DNA from: Cytobacillus sp. FSL H8-0458
Lineage (GTDB): Bacteria > Bacillota > Bacilli > Bacillales > Cytobacillaceae
NCBI RefSeq assembly: GCF_038002165.1
Contig: NZ_JBBOBR010000001.1
Coordinates: 1,116,001 to 1,180,000 of the forward strand
Length of the DNA: 64,000 nt
Direction: 5' to 3'
This document shows positions 1-8,747 of the stretch, piece by piece. Below the pieces are notes generated by a model, which was given only the letters and a program-made list of their open reading frames with translations, did no database searches and was not told where the DNA came from. How positions within the stretch are numbered: position 1 is the stretch's first letter; every line of letters begins with the position of its first letter. The translations under genes were made by a program, and so were the position numbers.

Positions 1-488
1 CTGTTTACAATAAACCATACATCTTTGACACCTTGTCCCTTTACATCACCAGATGCTCCGTCCTTCACGAAGTAGTAAAGCGGATAGCCTTTGTAGGTCG
101 TTTGTTTCTCACCAGTGTCAGCGCGAGTAATCGTTCCGAAGTCTTCTTTATTAAATCCTTCCGGAACGGCAAGGTCTTCAGAGTAGAAAGCAGGCCAGTT
201 TTCAAGGCAATCACTACTGCAATTTGATGTATTAGGCTGATCTTTTGCAAAGTAGTAAAGTGCCCTGCCTTCGGCATCTGTAAGATACTTACCAATTTTT
301 TTGTTTTCCATCAGTTGAAGTTTTGTATCTGATTCTGCAAGATCTTTTTCTGCCTCGTTGTTAACCTCTGTTGTTGTTTCTTGTGCTTGTTTATTTGCAT
401 CTGTGCTTTCTGGTTTTTCCTGAAAGCTGCATCCTGCAAAAAGTATGCCAGCTAAAAGAATTGTGCAAATAGGAATTTTTGTTTTCAT
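1..488 (-). CDS. Secreted-repeat lipoprotein (PF03640 type), 3' end cut by window edge
   Basis: The reading frame runs from ATG at 488 to the left edge without a stop, so the C-terminus lies outside the window. The first 20 residues form a lipoprotein signal with lipobox LFAGC (Cys20), so the mature protein should be tethered to the outer face of the membrane. A Thr/Glu/Lys-rich linker (about 21-60) is followed by two related blocks, each with an ALYYF or PLYYF strand followed by a D-rich segment. The first also has NCSSDCLENWP. This is the pattern of the secreted repeat of unknown function (lipoproteins with Yx(FWY)xxD motifs). The ribosome site CGGAGGG lies upstream. The function is unknown; a role in the envelope or electron transfer is only a guess from other members. 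Confidence 0.8.
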   Translation of the reverse strand, partial: MKTKIPICTILLAGILFAGCSFQEKPESTDANKQAQETTTEVNNEAEKDLAESDTKLQLMENKKIGKYLTDAEGRALYYFAKDQPNTSNCSSDCLENWPAFYSEDLAVPEGFNKEDFGTITRADTGEKQTTYKGYPLYYFVKDGASGDVKGQGVKDVWFIVN

Positions 489-842
489 GATTAATCCCTC
501 CGTTATTTATTCTTATCAATTCAGATAACGATCGAAGTGATAAAACGGTTCGATATAAATTTAAATTTTTTCTGTATTCCTCAAATCAGGGGGGAATTAA
601 GCAACCGCCAACCTGCATTGGTAAAAGAAATAGATTATATATGTATATAAAATTTATTATTGGAATATTGATTCCTTACTCTTATAAAAAGGACTAAATT
701 TACCTGGGGGGCAACCTATTTTGTCCTGCTAAAGTGTCAGCATCAATTATACAAAGGGATTCCTAAAGTGTCTGAATAATAAAAATAATTATTCCATTTT
801 ACCGTTTAATGCGATATTATCCTTTTAAAAAGGATAATGGCG
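489..842. other. Divergent intergenic region between lipoprotein and sensor kinase genes
   Basis: No coding sequence is supported here. It is AT-rich and must carry the promoters of both divergent genes. Visible structure: an inverted repeat TTATC-N6-GATAA at 513-528, close to the lipoprotein start, and a 10-base direct repeat CTAAAGTGTC at 729-738 and 763-772, upstream of the kinase gene. I could not assign a convincing -35/-10 pair. Confidence 0.5.
729..772 (+). repeat. Direct repeat CTAAAGTGTC, two copies 34 bp apart
   Basis: Two exact copies of CTAAAGTGTC at 729-738 and 763-772 lie on the same face of about three helical turns, 71 bp upstream of the sensor kinase start. Paired direct repeats of this kind are typical binding sites for AraC-type regulators such as the one encoded at 2533. 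That assignment is an inference. Confidence 0.35.
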
Positions 843-2543
843 ATGAGAAATAAGTGGACTACAAACATTTTTAACCATTTAGTATTTTTAAATATCCAGA
901 GTAAGCTTCTATTTATGTTTCTGCTCGCAGCATTAATTCCCTTATTGGCTTTAGGTGCCATTTCATATTACCAGTCTTCAAAAGTAGTAAACGAACAGCT
1001 TAAAAATTACAATCACTTTGCCGGTGAGAAAATACAAAAAGAACTTGACCGCACATTTAACGACATGTTTTTCAGCGCCGCGGCGATCAAGCAATATATT
1101 GCTGATCAGACATCAGTCAAGCTTAGTTCTCAGGAACCGCAAACTTATATGGATTTTAAGGAAGAAAGTAATTTGGAGCGTTTAATGGAAATCCATAAAA
1201 AAGGAAACATTAAAGGGATCTATTTAATCACCTCATCAGGTTATTATTTTGGTGATTACAATATTGATATTAAATCCTTTAAGCAAAGGGAGATATGGAA
1301 ACAGGCACTTGCAAGCGGAAGAACGGAAGTTTCCGTCTATAAATCTGATCATTATAAATCAAATAATCCGGATAGATTAATCGGATTACTGATGCCTTTA
1401 GATACACTTGGAGTTTTAAATCATAGTTATCTTTTAATTGAAGCGGATGCAGATGAAATTTTTTCAATGGTAAAAGTTTTAGAGGACGACCTGAAAGCCC
1501 GCATATCTATCCAAAATGAAGCGGGGGAATACTTTTATGCAAGCATAAGTACAAGAAAAGATCATTCGAGTGATATCATTTGGAAGGAAACGACTTTCAC
1601 CAATAACTGGAGCATCCGATTCAGAATTCCTCAGGATGAATTTTCCAGGTCATCAGCAATCATTTTTCGTGTCGTTATGATCGGAGCAGTTTTTGCATTA
1701 TTGCTGGCGCTCGCTTTGTCTTTTTTATTTTCCAGACAATTTTCCAGCAAGATTTTAAGGTTGAAGCTTGCCATGGATGATGTGAGTAAAGGAAGCCTGG
1801 ATTCAAAACCATCTATTGAGACAGAAGATGAGATAGGACAGCTGGGTTACCATTTTAATAGAATGTTATTTCAGATTAATCAGCTTGTTGAGGAAGTTAA
1901 AGAAAAAGAAGCGATAAAGCTTGAAGCTGAAATGAGAGCAGTGCACTATCAAATCAATCCCCATTTGCTTTTTAACACTTTAAATATCATTCAATGGAAA
2001 GCCAGGATCGATGGAAACCCGGAAATTAGCAAAATGCTGACTCATCTAATTATGGTATTGGAAGGAAATCTTAATTTTGATATTGGTCTAGTTCCATTAG
2101 AAGATGAATTGAAAGCGCTTAAACACTACCTTGCTATTCAAGAATTAAGGTATGGGGGACATTTCTCCTTTCAGACTGAGATGGAAAGCGGATTAGGAGA
2201 CGCTTTGATTCCCAGAATGACTCTTCAGCCGATGATTGAAAATATCTTTTTTCATGCTTTTGAAGATGGAACAGGTGAGATCTCTCTTCAGGTGCTGGAG
2301 AAACAATCCAGTTTCCAGCTGATTTTAAAGGATAATGGAAAAGGAATTCACCAGGAGAAGCTGGAATCCTTGTTTAAGAAACCTCCTTCTTTAAAAAAAG
2401 GGGGAATTGGTTTAGATAATATTTACCAAAAATTCAGATTCCACTTTGGCAAGCATTTTCTGATAGAAGCAGATTCTGAAATAGGAAAAGGAACGGCAAT
2501 TTCAATCTATTGGCCAAAAAGGTGGGTTAAGAATGACAGATAA
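843..2543 (+). CDS. YesM-family sensor histidine kinase
   Basis: Membrane sensor kinase of the LytS/YesM-like class that commonly controls carbohydrate ABC importers in Bacillales. It has TM1 at about residues 20-45, an extracellular sensor of about 230 residues, TM2 at about 275-300, a HAMP domain (about 300-350), a His_kinase domain with HYQINPHLLFNTL (phospho-acceptor His near 368) and a HATPase with N box PMIENIFFHAF, DNGKGI and GGIGLDNI. An ATG at 837 is also in frame, but AAAAGGA at about 828-834 is better spaced for ATG 843. It overlaps the response regulator gene by 11 bp, so the two are translationally coupled. The likely signal is an extracellular sugar, possibly sensed with the lipoprotein encoded at 3801. 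Confidence 0.93.
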   Translation: MRNKWTTNIFNHLVFLNIQSKLLFMFLLAALIPLLALGAISYYQSSKVVNEQLKNYNHFAGEKIQKELDRTFNDMFFSAAAIKQYIADQTSVKLSSQEPQTYMDFKEESNLERLMEIHKKGNIKGIYLITSSGYYFGDYNIDIKSFKQREIWKQALASGRTEVSVYKSDHYKSNNPDRLIGLLMPLDTLGVLNHSYLLIEADADEIFSMVKVLEDDLKARISIQNEAGEYFYASISTRKDHSSDIIWKETTFTNNWSIRFRIPQDEFSRSSAIIFRVVMIGAVFALLLALALSFLFSRQFSSKILRLKLAMDDVSKGSLDSKPSIETEDEIGQLGYHFNRMLFQINQLVEEVKEKEAIKLEAEMRAVHYQINPHLLFNTLNIIQWKARIDGNPEISKMLTHLIMVLEGNLNFDIGLVPLEDELKALKHYLAIQELRYGGHFSFQTEMESGLGDALIPRMTLQPMIENIFFHAFEDGTGEISLQVLEKQSSFQLILKDNGKGIHQEKLESLFKKPPSLKKGGIGLDNIYQKFRFHFGKHFLIEADSEIGKGTAISIYWPKRWVKNDR

Positions 2544-3687
2544 CACACGTGAGCTAAAGGTCTTGCTCGTCGATGATGATACGATTGTCCGCAAGGGCCT
2601 AAAGGCGACAGTTGATTGGGACAAATATGGAATGAGAGTCGCAGCGGAAGCTCCTAATGGAAAAAGAGGATGGGAAGAGTTTTTAAAACATGAGCCGGAA
2701 ATAGTGATTACAGATATTGTGATGCCAGAAGAAAATGGCCTTGATTTAGCTAGAAAAATTAAAGCTGAATTTCCTCAAACAAAAATTTTGCTGCTAAGCT
2801 GTCATAAGGATTTTGAATTTGCACAGGAAGGCCTTAAATTAGGAGCATCAGGCTATTTACTGAAAACAGCTTTTGAAGATGAAGACCTCAACCATTTTCT
2901 CTCAGTATTTAACAAGGAAATAAGGGGCCAAGTTCCCGACCAAATTCCCAGTTTTCAAAAGAAGTTATTGTTATGGCTTCAGGGAGATATTGAGGAGAGA
3001 GATTTTCTTTTAGATGCAGAAATCTTCTTTAAGAAAGAATGGAAATGGTTAGATTCTCCGTTTTATGTATATATACTCGATAAGACCCCAAATCCTATTA
3101 ATTTTCCGGTTCAGTCGTCCAACAATCTTTTCTTGAGCCTATCGGAAGATCGAATAGTTTTCTTTATTGAGGCAGCATATCAAGTCCGTCTTCTAAGTTA
3201 TTTATCTGATGAAAATAAAGATCGATTTTTTAATAATTGGAAGTACGCTGGGCCTTTTTGCGGGAAGGAGGAATGGATGGCTTCCATTCGGGCAATAAGT
3301 AACGTGCAGCATCTTCAAGGGAACTGCAGAGAGTATCCAAAAGTTATACTATTTGCAATAGACTATATCGTTAAACATTTATCCACACCTATATCAGTAA
3401 CTGAAATAGCCGAAGCTGCAGGAGTTAGCAGAAGCTATTTGAGCACTCTGTTTAAAAGTAAAACAGGATTAGGCATTCAATCATTTATTAACAGCAAGAG
3501 GGTAGTTATGTCAAAAAGACTTTTGAGCTCCTCTCCGTTAACGATCCAGGAAATTGCCGATTTGACTGGCATACCAGATGCAAAGTATTTCAGTAAGTGG
3601 TTCAAGCGCTGTTGTGGAATTACGCCCACTGAATTTCGAATAAAACAAAAAAACGAAAATAATCAAACAAATAAATCCCTCAATTAA
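2533..3687 (+). CDS. YesN-family response regulator (REC plus AraC HTH)
   Basis: The N-terminal receiver domain (about 8-125) has the acidic pocket VLLVDDD, the phospho-acceptor Asp61 in ITDIVMP and the conserved Lys in LLKT. A linker of about 150 residues follows. Two AraC-type helix-turn-helix motifs lie at the C-terminus (about 275-375; SVTEIAEAAGVSRSYLSTLF and TIQEIADLTG...YFSKWFK). It is the cognate partner of the overlapping YesM-like kinase. The obvious target is the ABC importer operon starting 113 bp downstream. Length (384 aa) is somewhat shorter than many YesN proteins (about 500 aa) because the linker is short. Confidence 0.93.
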   Translation: MTDNTRELKVLLVDDDTIVRKGLKATVDWDKYGMRVAAEAPNGKRGWEEFLKHEPEIVITDIVMPEENGLDLARKIKAEFPQTKILLLSCHKDFEFAQEGLKLGASGYLLKTAFEDEDLNHFLSVFNKEIRGQVPDQIPSFQKKLLLWLQGDIEERDFLLDAEIFFKKEWKWLDSPFYVYILDKTPNPINFPVQSSNNLFLSLSEDRIVFFIEAAYQVRLLSYLSDENKDRFFNNWKYAGPFCGKEEWMASIRAISNVQHLQGNCREYPKVILFAIDYIVKHLSTPISVTEIAEAAGVSRSYLSTLFKSKTGLGIQSFINSKRVVMSKRLLSSSPLTIQEIADLTGIPDAKYFSKWFKRCCGITPTEFRIKQKNENNQTNKSLN

Positions 3688-3722
3688 ACAAAATTGCACA
3701 ATTGAAGAAACGAATTGCCGTT

Positions 3723-3762
3723 TTTAACCGCTTTCAAAAAAGTTACAATGAAAGCGGTTATA
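3723..3762 (+). promoter_or_regulatory. Inverted pair of cre-like CcpA sites, also a hairpin
   Basis: TGAAAGCGGTTATA (3749-3762) matches the catabolite-responsive element consensus TGWAANCGNTNWCA at 13 of 14 positions. The other arm, read on the minus strand at 3723-3736, is TGAAAGCGGTTAAA. The two arms form a 10-bp inverted repeat (3726-3735 with 3750-3759) with a 14-nt loop, followed by a T-rich run, so it could also work as a weak terminator for the two-component operon. Its place just ahead of the importer operon suggests glucose repression through CcpA. Confidence 0.55.
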
Positions 3763-3800
3763 TTTTTTGAAAATTTAGATACTTAAAAGGGGGAAGGTCA

Positions 3801-5060
3801 TTGAAACAGAAAAAGTGGTGGAATGTTTTAATCATTATGGCGGTTATATGGATGACTGCAGCCTGCAGTTCCAATACAGCCTCAAGTGACGGAAAAGATA
3901 AAGATGGGAAAACGATTCTTCGTTTCGCAACATGGGACTCAGGTGAAACATTAAAAATTCAGCAGGATATAGCAAAGGAATTTGAAAAAGACAACCCTGA
4001 TGTAAAAGTCCAGGTGGAAGCATACGGTGACGGGTTTGATCAAAAGCTTGCAGCTTCATTTGGAGCAAAGAACCCTCCAGATGTTATGTATATGTGGGAC
4101 TTTTCCACTTACCACCAATCACTAGAGTCTCTGAATTCTTATGTGGACAAGGATTCTTCTATCAAGATGGATGATTTTTATGAAGGTTTGTTCAATTACT
4201 CCAGTGTGGATGGAGAATTGTATGGGATGCCAGCTGGTTTTACCACCATGGTTGTATATTATAATAAAAAATTATTTGATCAACATAACATTCCATATCC
4301 TAAAGAAGGCTGGACATGGGATGAGTTTAAGGAAATCGCCAAAAAACTTACAGATAAAGGTAAAAAGCAATATGGATTTGGGGTTACAGCAGAGCCGGAT
4401 ACGTATGATTTACAAGGAACGGTTTGGAGCAATGGCGGAAGCTTTGTCAGTGAAGATGGCAAGAAGATTGATGGATTTATGAATAGCCCTGAAACCATAG
4501 AAGCGATCCAAATGTACGGCGATCTGGTGAAAGCGGGCACAGCGGTCTTGACTGGAGGCAAAAATCAGCAGAGCGGAACAGATGTTTTTAAAGCTGGAAA
4601 GCTAGGTATGTATATAAGCGGCATTTGGCCGCTCGAAGGTTTTAAAGAGGCCGGCATTGATGTGGGCACAGTGGCAATGCCTGCGTTTGGGAGCAAGCCT
4701 GTTAAAGGTTTAATTGCCTCTTCGGCAGTATCAATCGCAAAAGATTCCAAGGAGAAGGAATTGGCATGGGAATTTGTAAAGTTTTATTCCTCTGATAAAG
4801 CCATTCAGATGAGAACAGCAGATTTACCTGTGCGCAAGAGCGTGGTGGCTGCAAATAAAACTGCTGAAGATGAGCTGTACAAGCCATTTTATACGATGCT
4901 TGAAAATTCATCCAATACACCTGCTTTCCTTTTAAATTCCAATTGGAATGAAATTAACCGAAATTTATCAGCTGCAATAAATGCCGTAATGCTTGGCCAG
5001 GACGCAGATGAATTATTAAATAAAGCAGTCGAGGATTCTGAAAAATATGTAGGCCAATAG
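3801..5060 (+). CDS. ABC sugar-binding lipoprotein (family 1 SBP)
   Basis: Extracellular solute-binding protein of the MalE/MsmE class. The signal peptide has lipobox TAAC (Cys22), followed by a typical family 1 fold: ILRFATWDSGE near the N-terminus, DVMYMWDFS, YNKKLFDQHNIPYPKEGWTWDEFKEIAKKLT, then FKAGKLGMYISGIWPL. The start is TTG with AAGGGGGAAGG seven or so bases upstream; no in-frame ATG fits better. It is the first gene of an operon with two permeases and a glycoside hydrolase, preceded by a two-component pair and cre-like sites. The substrate is probably an oligosaccharide; the sequence does not say which. Confidence 0.93.
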   Translation: MKQKKWWNVLIIMAVIWMTAACSSNTASSDGKDKDGKTILRFATWDSGETLKIQQDIAKEFEKDNPDVKVQVEAYGDGFDQKLAASFGAKNPPDVMYMWDFSTYHQSLESLNSYVDKDSSIKMDDFYEGLFNYSSVDGELYGMPAGFTTMVVYYNKKLFDQHNIPYPKEGWTWDEFKEIAKKLTDKGKKQYGFGVTAEPDTYDLQGTVWSNGGSFVSEDGKKIDGFMNSPETIEAIQMYGDLVKAGTAVLTGGKNQQSGTDVFKAGKLGMYISGIWPLEGFKEAGIDVGTVAMPAFGSKPVKGLIASSAVSIAKDSKEKELAWEFVKFYSSDKAIQMRTADLPVRKSVVAANKTAEDELYKPFYTMLENSSNTPAFLLNSNWNEINRNLSAAINAVMLGQDADELLNKAVEDSEKYVGQ

Positions 5061-5074
5061 CCTGGGGGGGTACC

Positions 5075-6019
5075 ATGAAGCAAGATTTAATCGTCAGCAC
5101 AGAAAATGTTTCCGTACAGACCAAAAGAAAAATGAATTGGGGCAGGCTTGCCCCTTATTTTTTCATATCGCCATGGATAGCCGGTTTGCTGTTATTTACA
5201 TTGGGGCCGCTATTATTTTCCCTTTTTATTAGCTTTTTTGACTGGCCGATCGTGGGTGAAAAAACATTTGTTGGTTTTTCAAATTATGCCACTATGTTTA
5301 CGGATGACCCTCTTTTCTGGCATTCCCTTTGGGTGACAGTGAAATTTGCCATGCTGTTTGTTCCGCTTAATATTATTATGTCTTTGTTTCTGGCAATTCT
5401 TCTTAATAAAAAGCTAAAAGCAAGCTCATTGTTCAGAACCTTTTTTTACGTACCCTCTGTTATTTCCGGTGTAGCTTTAGCGATGATTTGGGGATGGGTA
5501 TATAACGGGGAATACGGAATTTTAAATTACTTTCTTTCGTTAGCAGGAATTGAGGGGCCTGATTGGCTTAATAACCAAAAATGGGCACTGCTGGCAATGG
5601 TTATTGCGAGTTTGTGGGGGCAAGGTACGATGATGCTGATATTCCTGGCCGGTCTGAAAAATATCCCCAAGGATTTGTATGAGGCAGCTGAAATAGATGG
5701 AGCCGGCAAAGTATATTGCTTCTTTAAAATAACATTGCCTTTGCTGACACCAACTTTGTTATTTAATCTCATTACCACCATCATCAGTGCTTTTCAGCAA
5801 TTGACGCTTGCCCTGGTCCTGACAGGCGGCGGGCCGCTTGGTTCCACGTATTTCTACGCAATGTATGTATATGAAAATGCTTTTAAATATTTTAAAATGG
5901 GCTACTCATCAGCTAATGCATGGATCATGTTCCTGATTGTGCTTTTTTTGACCATGCTGGTTTTTAAATCTTCTTCCGCTTGGGTTTATTATGAAAATGA
6001 AGTCAAGAATTCAAAGTAA
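5075..6019 (+). CDS. ABC sugar permease, MalF/LacF type
   Basis: Six-TM inner-membrane permease of the CUT1 sugar class (314 aa). It has a hydrophobic first helix (APYFFISPWIAGLLLF), LFRTFFYVPSVISGVALAMIWGWVY, and the EAA loop EAAEIDGAGKVYCFFKITLPLL that docks the ATPase. The ribosome site is GGGGGG just ahead of ATG 5075; the gap to the binding-protein gene is 14 bp. It pairs with the permease at 6038. No ATPase gene is linked, so a shared MsmX-type ATPase elsewhere is presumably used. Confidence 0.93.
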   Translation: MKQDLIVSTENVSVQTKRKMNWGRLAPYFFISPWIAGLLLFTLGPLLFSLFISFFDWPIVGEKTFVGFSNYATMFTDDPLFWHSLWVTVKFAMLFVPLNIIMSLFLAILLNKKLKASSLFRTFFYVPSVISGVALAMIWGWVYNGEYGILNYFLSLAGIEGPDWLNNQKWALLAMVIASLWGQGTMMLIFLAGLKNIPKDLYEAAEIDGAGKVYCFFKITLPLLTPTLLFNLITTIISAFQQLTLALVLTGGGPLGSTYFYAMYVYENAFKYFKMGYSSANAWIMFLIVLFLTMLVFKSSSAWVYYENEVKNSK

Positions 6020-6037
6020 TGAAAAGAGGCGATCCTT

Positions 6038-6865
6038 TTGAAAAGCAAGCGATTAATCCGCAGCGGAACTTTATATATCGTTTTAGTATTTTTATCCCTG
6101 CTGTTTTTAGCGCCCTTTTTCTGGATGGTGACAACAGCTTTAAAGTCTCCTGATGAATTATATATGTTTCCTCCAAAGTGGTTTCCATCCTCCTGGCAAT
6201 TTGAGAACTTTGGCAAGGCCTGGAACAGCCAGCCTTTTAACACTTTTTTAATGAATAGTGTGATCGTGACGTTTTTAACAACACTGGGGCAAATTGTGTC
6301 ATCCACATTAATTGCCTATGGGTTTGCCAGATTTAAATTCAAAGGCAGGGATTTTTTATTCATTGTTCTTTTGGCCACGATGATGATTCCATGGGAAGTT
6401 ACAATGATCCCGCAATATATGGAATTCAATTATTTTGGATGGATCAACACCCTAAAGCCGCTGATTGTGCCAGCCTGGTTTGGTGCTCCATTCTATATCT
6501 TTCTTCTGCGTCAGTTCATTATGTCAATACCTAAAGAATTGGATGAGGCAGCAAGAATGGATGGGGCGAATTCTTTCCAAATTTATTATCGGATACATTT
6601 GCCATTAATGTGGCCAATTATTGTACTTATCGGAGTCTTTAACTTCCTGTCAAGCTGGAATGATTACTTGGGACCGCTAATCTTCCTGAATGATCAAAGC
6701 AAATATACATTAACACTGGGGTTAGCACAATTTAATGGAATGTATGATGTAAATATGGAAGGAATCATGGCCGTAACATTCCTGATTAGTTTGCCGCCGC
6801 TTATTATATTTTTCTTTGCCCAAAAATATATCGTTAACGGTGTATCATCAACTGGTTTTAAATAA
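6038..6865 (+). CDS. ABC sugar permease, MalG/LacG type
   Basis: Second CUT1 permease (275 aa, six predicted TM segments) with the EAA loop DEAARMDGANSFQIYYRIHLPLM and the family N-terminus LFLAPFFWMVTTALKSPDELYMFPPKW. The start is TTG at 6038, eight bases after AAAGAGG (6023-6029). It forms the heterodimeric channel with the 5075 product. The C-terminus IVNGVSSTGFK is the usual MalG-type end. Confidence 0.93.
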   Translation: MKSKRLIRSGTLYIVLVFLSLLFLAPFFWMVTTALKSPDELYMFPPKWFPSSWQFENFGKAWNSQPFNTFLMNSVIVTFLTTLGQIVSSTLIAYGFARFKFKGRDFLFIVLLATMMIPWEVTMIPQYMEFNYFGWINTLKPLIVPAWFGAPFYIFLLRQFIMSIPKELDEAARMDGANSFQIYYRIHLPLMWPIIVLIGVFNFLSSWNDYLGPLIFLNDQSKYTLTLGLAQFNGMYDVNMEGIMAVTFLISLPPLIIFFFAQKYIVNGVSSTGFK

Positions 6866-6908
6866 AGGTAATGAATTCTCTAGTCTGGTTCTTGTGGAGG
6901 GAAAATAA

Positions 6909-8633
6909 ATGAAAGTGAAAGAGATGAGACTTCCATTCAGCCGCAGAGGTTCCTATCTGGTCATATCGCCCATTCATAAGCGGGGCCATGATTCGAATGC
7001 ATTATACATTCGAATGATCAGAGGGGGGGATGAAAAGACCGGCGCTGTTTTCAAAATTAATTTATTGGATGAGTCAGATAAACATCAGAATTACGAGGTT
7101 GAAATGACTCCCCATTTAATGAGGATATCGGCTAAAGCTGGAATTTTAGAGGTTTGCTTTAGCTCGGAACGTACAATCCGCATGAGAGGATATGGGGTTA
7201 GGCTTGAATTAACCGCATTTACAGGATCTTACGATTATGCACTAGCATGTCCGGACGGAACTTTAGAAATAAATAACTTTGCAGAAAAACGGAGATTCCG
7301 TTTAATCCCGATCGAAGGAAAAATTGAGGTGGATGCCCCATTTGAAGAAGAAAAAAGCAAATTTATTAGAATACTATGCAGCCCGGATCATCTTAATAAA
7401 GCTTATGAAGTGGCTTTAACAGATTATAAAATTAACTATGAGAAGGATTTGAGCATTGAAACGAGCTTTCAATCATCTGTTAAAAGTGCGGCTGAGGATT
7501 TTGAAATATGGAAAAAGAACACGCTAAAGGTACCGGAACATTATGAAAGTGCCAGAGAAGCTGCTGCATATATCACATGGTCTTCCATTGTAAATGCAGA
7601 GGGTTTGCTGACACGCCCAGCAATGTATATGTCTAAAAATTGGATGACCAATATCTGGAGCTGGGATCATTGCTTTAATGCGATGGCTTTAATCAAGAAT
7701 CAGCCTCAATTGGCCTGGGATCAATATTGTTTGTTTTTTGATTTGCAGGATGAAAGTGGTGCTTTGCCTGATTTTTCCAATGACCAGTATTCATTTTGGA
7801 ACTGCTGTAAGCCTCCAATACATGGCTGGACACTCAAGTGGATGATGGATCGTTCCGATTGGATTTCAGAGGATAGGCTGGCAGAAGTGTATCAGCCCTT
7901 AGCCAAATGGACTGATTGGTGGTTCCGGTACAGGGATCATGACCAGGATGGCATTCCCCAGTATAATCATGGCAATGATAGCGGCTGGGATAACAGCACT
8001 GTGTTTTGTGAAGGTAAGCCAATAGAAACGCCAGATTTGTCCGCATTCCTAATTATTCAAATGGATGTATTGGAATCTATCGCCAATAAGCTGGGGAAAA
8101 ATGAAGATGCATTTAGATGGAAAAAGAAAGCAAATGAAATGTTTACGAAAATGATGGAGCACTTTTGGACAGATGGGGGATTTCGGGCCTGCCTTTCAAA
8201 TTCCCATAAACAAGTTATGTCAGAAAGTCTTATTTTGTTTATTCCGTTTATATTAGGAAATAGATTAACGGATGAACATAAAACAATTTTATTAGATAGT
8301 TTGATTACTAAGCATCAATTTGAAACAGAGCATGGATTTGCAACTGAATGCATCAATAGCCCCTTTTACCGGCCTGATGGCTATTGGAGAGGTCCGATAT
8401 GGGCGCCTTCTACCATGCTATTGACAGAAGGGCTAAAAGCGATTGGGGAGTATGAACTTTCAAGAAAAACAGCTATAAAGTTTTGCGAGATGGCGGCCCA
8501 ATCCGGCATGGCGGAAAATTTCAACGCCTTGACAGGGACGGGATTGAGGGACCCTGCTTTCACCTGGACCTCCAGTGTGTTTCTGATCCTTGCTAATGAA
8601 TTAGTCGATGGAACCCGTTGGAAGTTAATTTAA
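6909..8633 (+). CDS. MGH1-like (alpha/alpha)6-barrel glycoside hydrolase
   Basis: Cytoplasmic six-hairpin glycosidase (574 aa, no signal peptide). The N-terminal 170 residues look like a beta-sandwich. The catalytic barrel carries NIWSWDHCFNAMAL, PIHGWTLKWM, DQDGIPQYNHGNDSGWDNS and GYWRGPIWAPSTMLLTEGL, the signature of GH63/MGH1-like and amylo-1,6-glucosidase-like enzymes. An Asp in NDSGWDNS is the best general-acid candidate by analogy. It is the last gene of the importer operon, so it should hydrolyse the imported sugar, probably an alpha-linked oligosaccharide. Exact activity (trehalase-, mannosylglycerate- or kojibiose-like) cannot be read from sequence. A terminator follows. Confidence 0.82.
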   Translation: MKVKEMRLPFSRRGSYLVISPIHKRGHDSNALYIRMIRGGDEKTGAVFKINLLDESDKHQNYEVEMTPHLMRISAKAGILEVCFSSERTIRMRGYGVRLELTAFTGSYDYALACPDGTLEINNFAEKRRFRLIPIEGKIEVDAPFEEEKSKFIRILCSPDHLNKAYEVALTDYKINYEKDLSIETSFQSSVKSAAEDFEIWKKNTLKVPEHYESAREAAAYITWSSIVNAEGLLTRPAMYMSKNWMTNIWSWDHCFNAMALIKNQPQLAWDQYCLFFDLQDESGALPDFSNDQYSFWNCCKPPIHGWTLKWMMDRSDWISEDRLAEVYQPLAKWTDWWFRYRDHDQDGIPQYNHGNDSGWDNSTVFCEGKPIETPDLSAFLIIQMDVLESIANKLGKNEDAFRWKKKANEMFTKMMEHFWTDGGFRACLSNSHKQVMSESLILFIPFILGNRLTDEHKTILLDSLITKHQFETEHGFATECINSPFYRPDGYWRGPIWAPSTMLLTEGLKAIGEYELSRKTAIKFCEMAAQSGMAENFNALTGTGLRDPAFTWTSSVFLILANELVDGTRWKLI

Positions 8634-8654
8634 TTCATATAGTAGCAATAAAGT

Positions 8655-8682
8655 AAAACCCCGTTCATTAGGACGGGGTTTT
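8655..8682. terminator. Bidirectional rho-independent terminator
   Basis: AAAACCCCGT (8655-8664) pairs perfectly with ACGGGGTTTT (8673-8682) around an 8-nt loop. The T run at one end and A run at the other let it end both the hydrolase operon (+) and the convergent ROK gene (-). Confidence 0.85.
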
Positions 8683-8747
8683 AAGTAAGGGCAGTTTAGT
8701 GCAAGAGATGTAAAAAGAATAAATAATTTATTTTTACCTGCGTTTAT

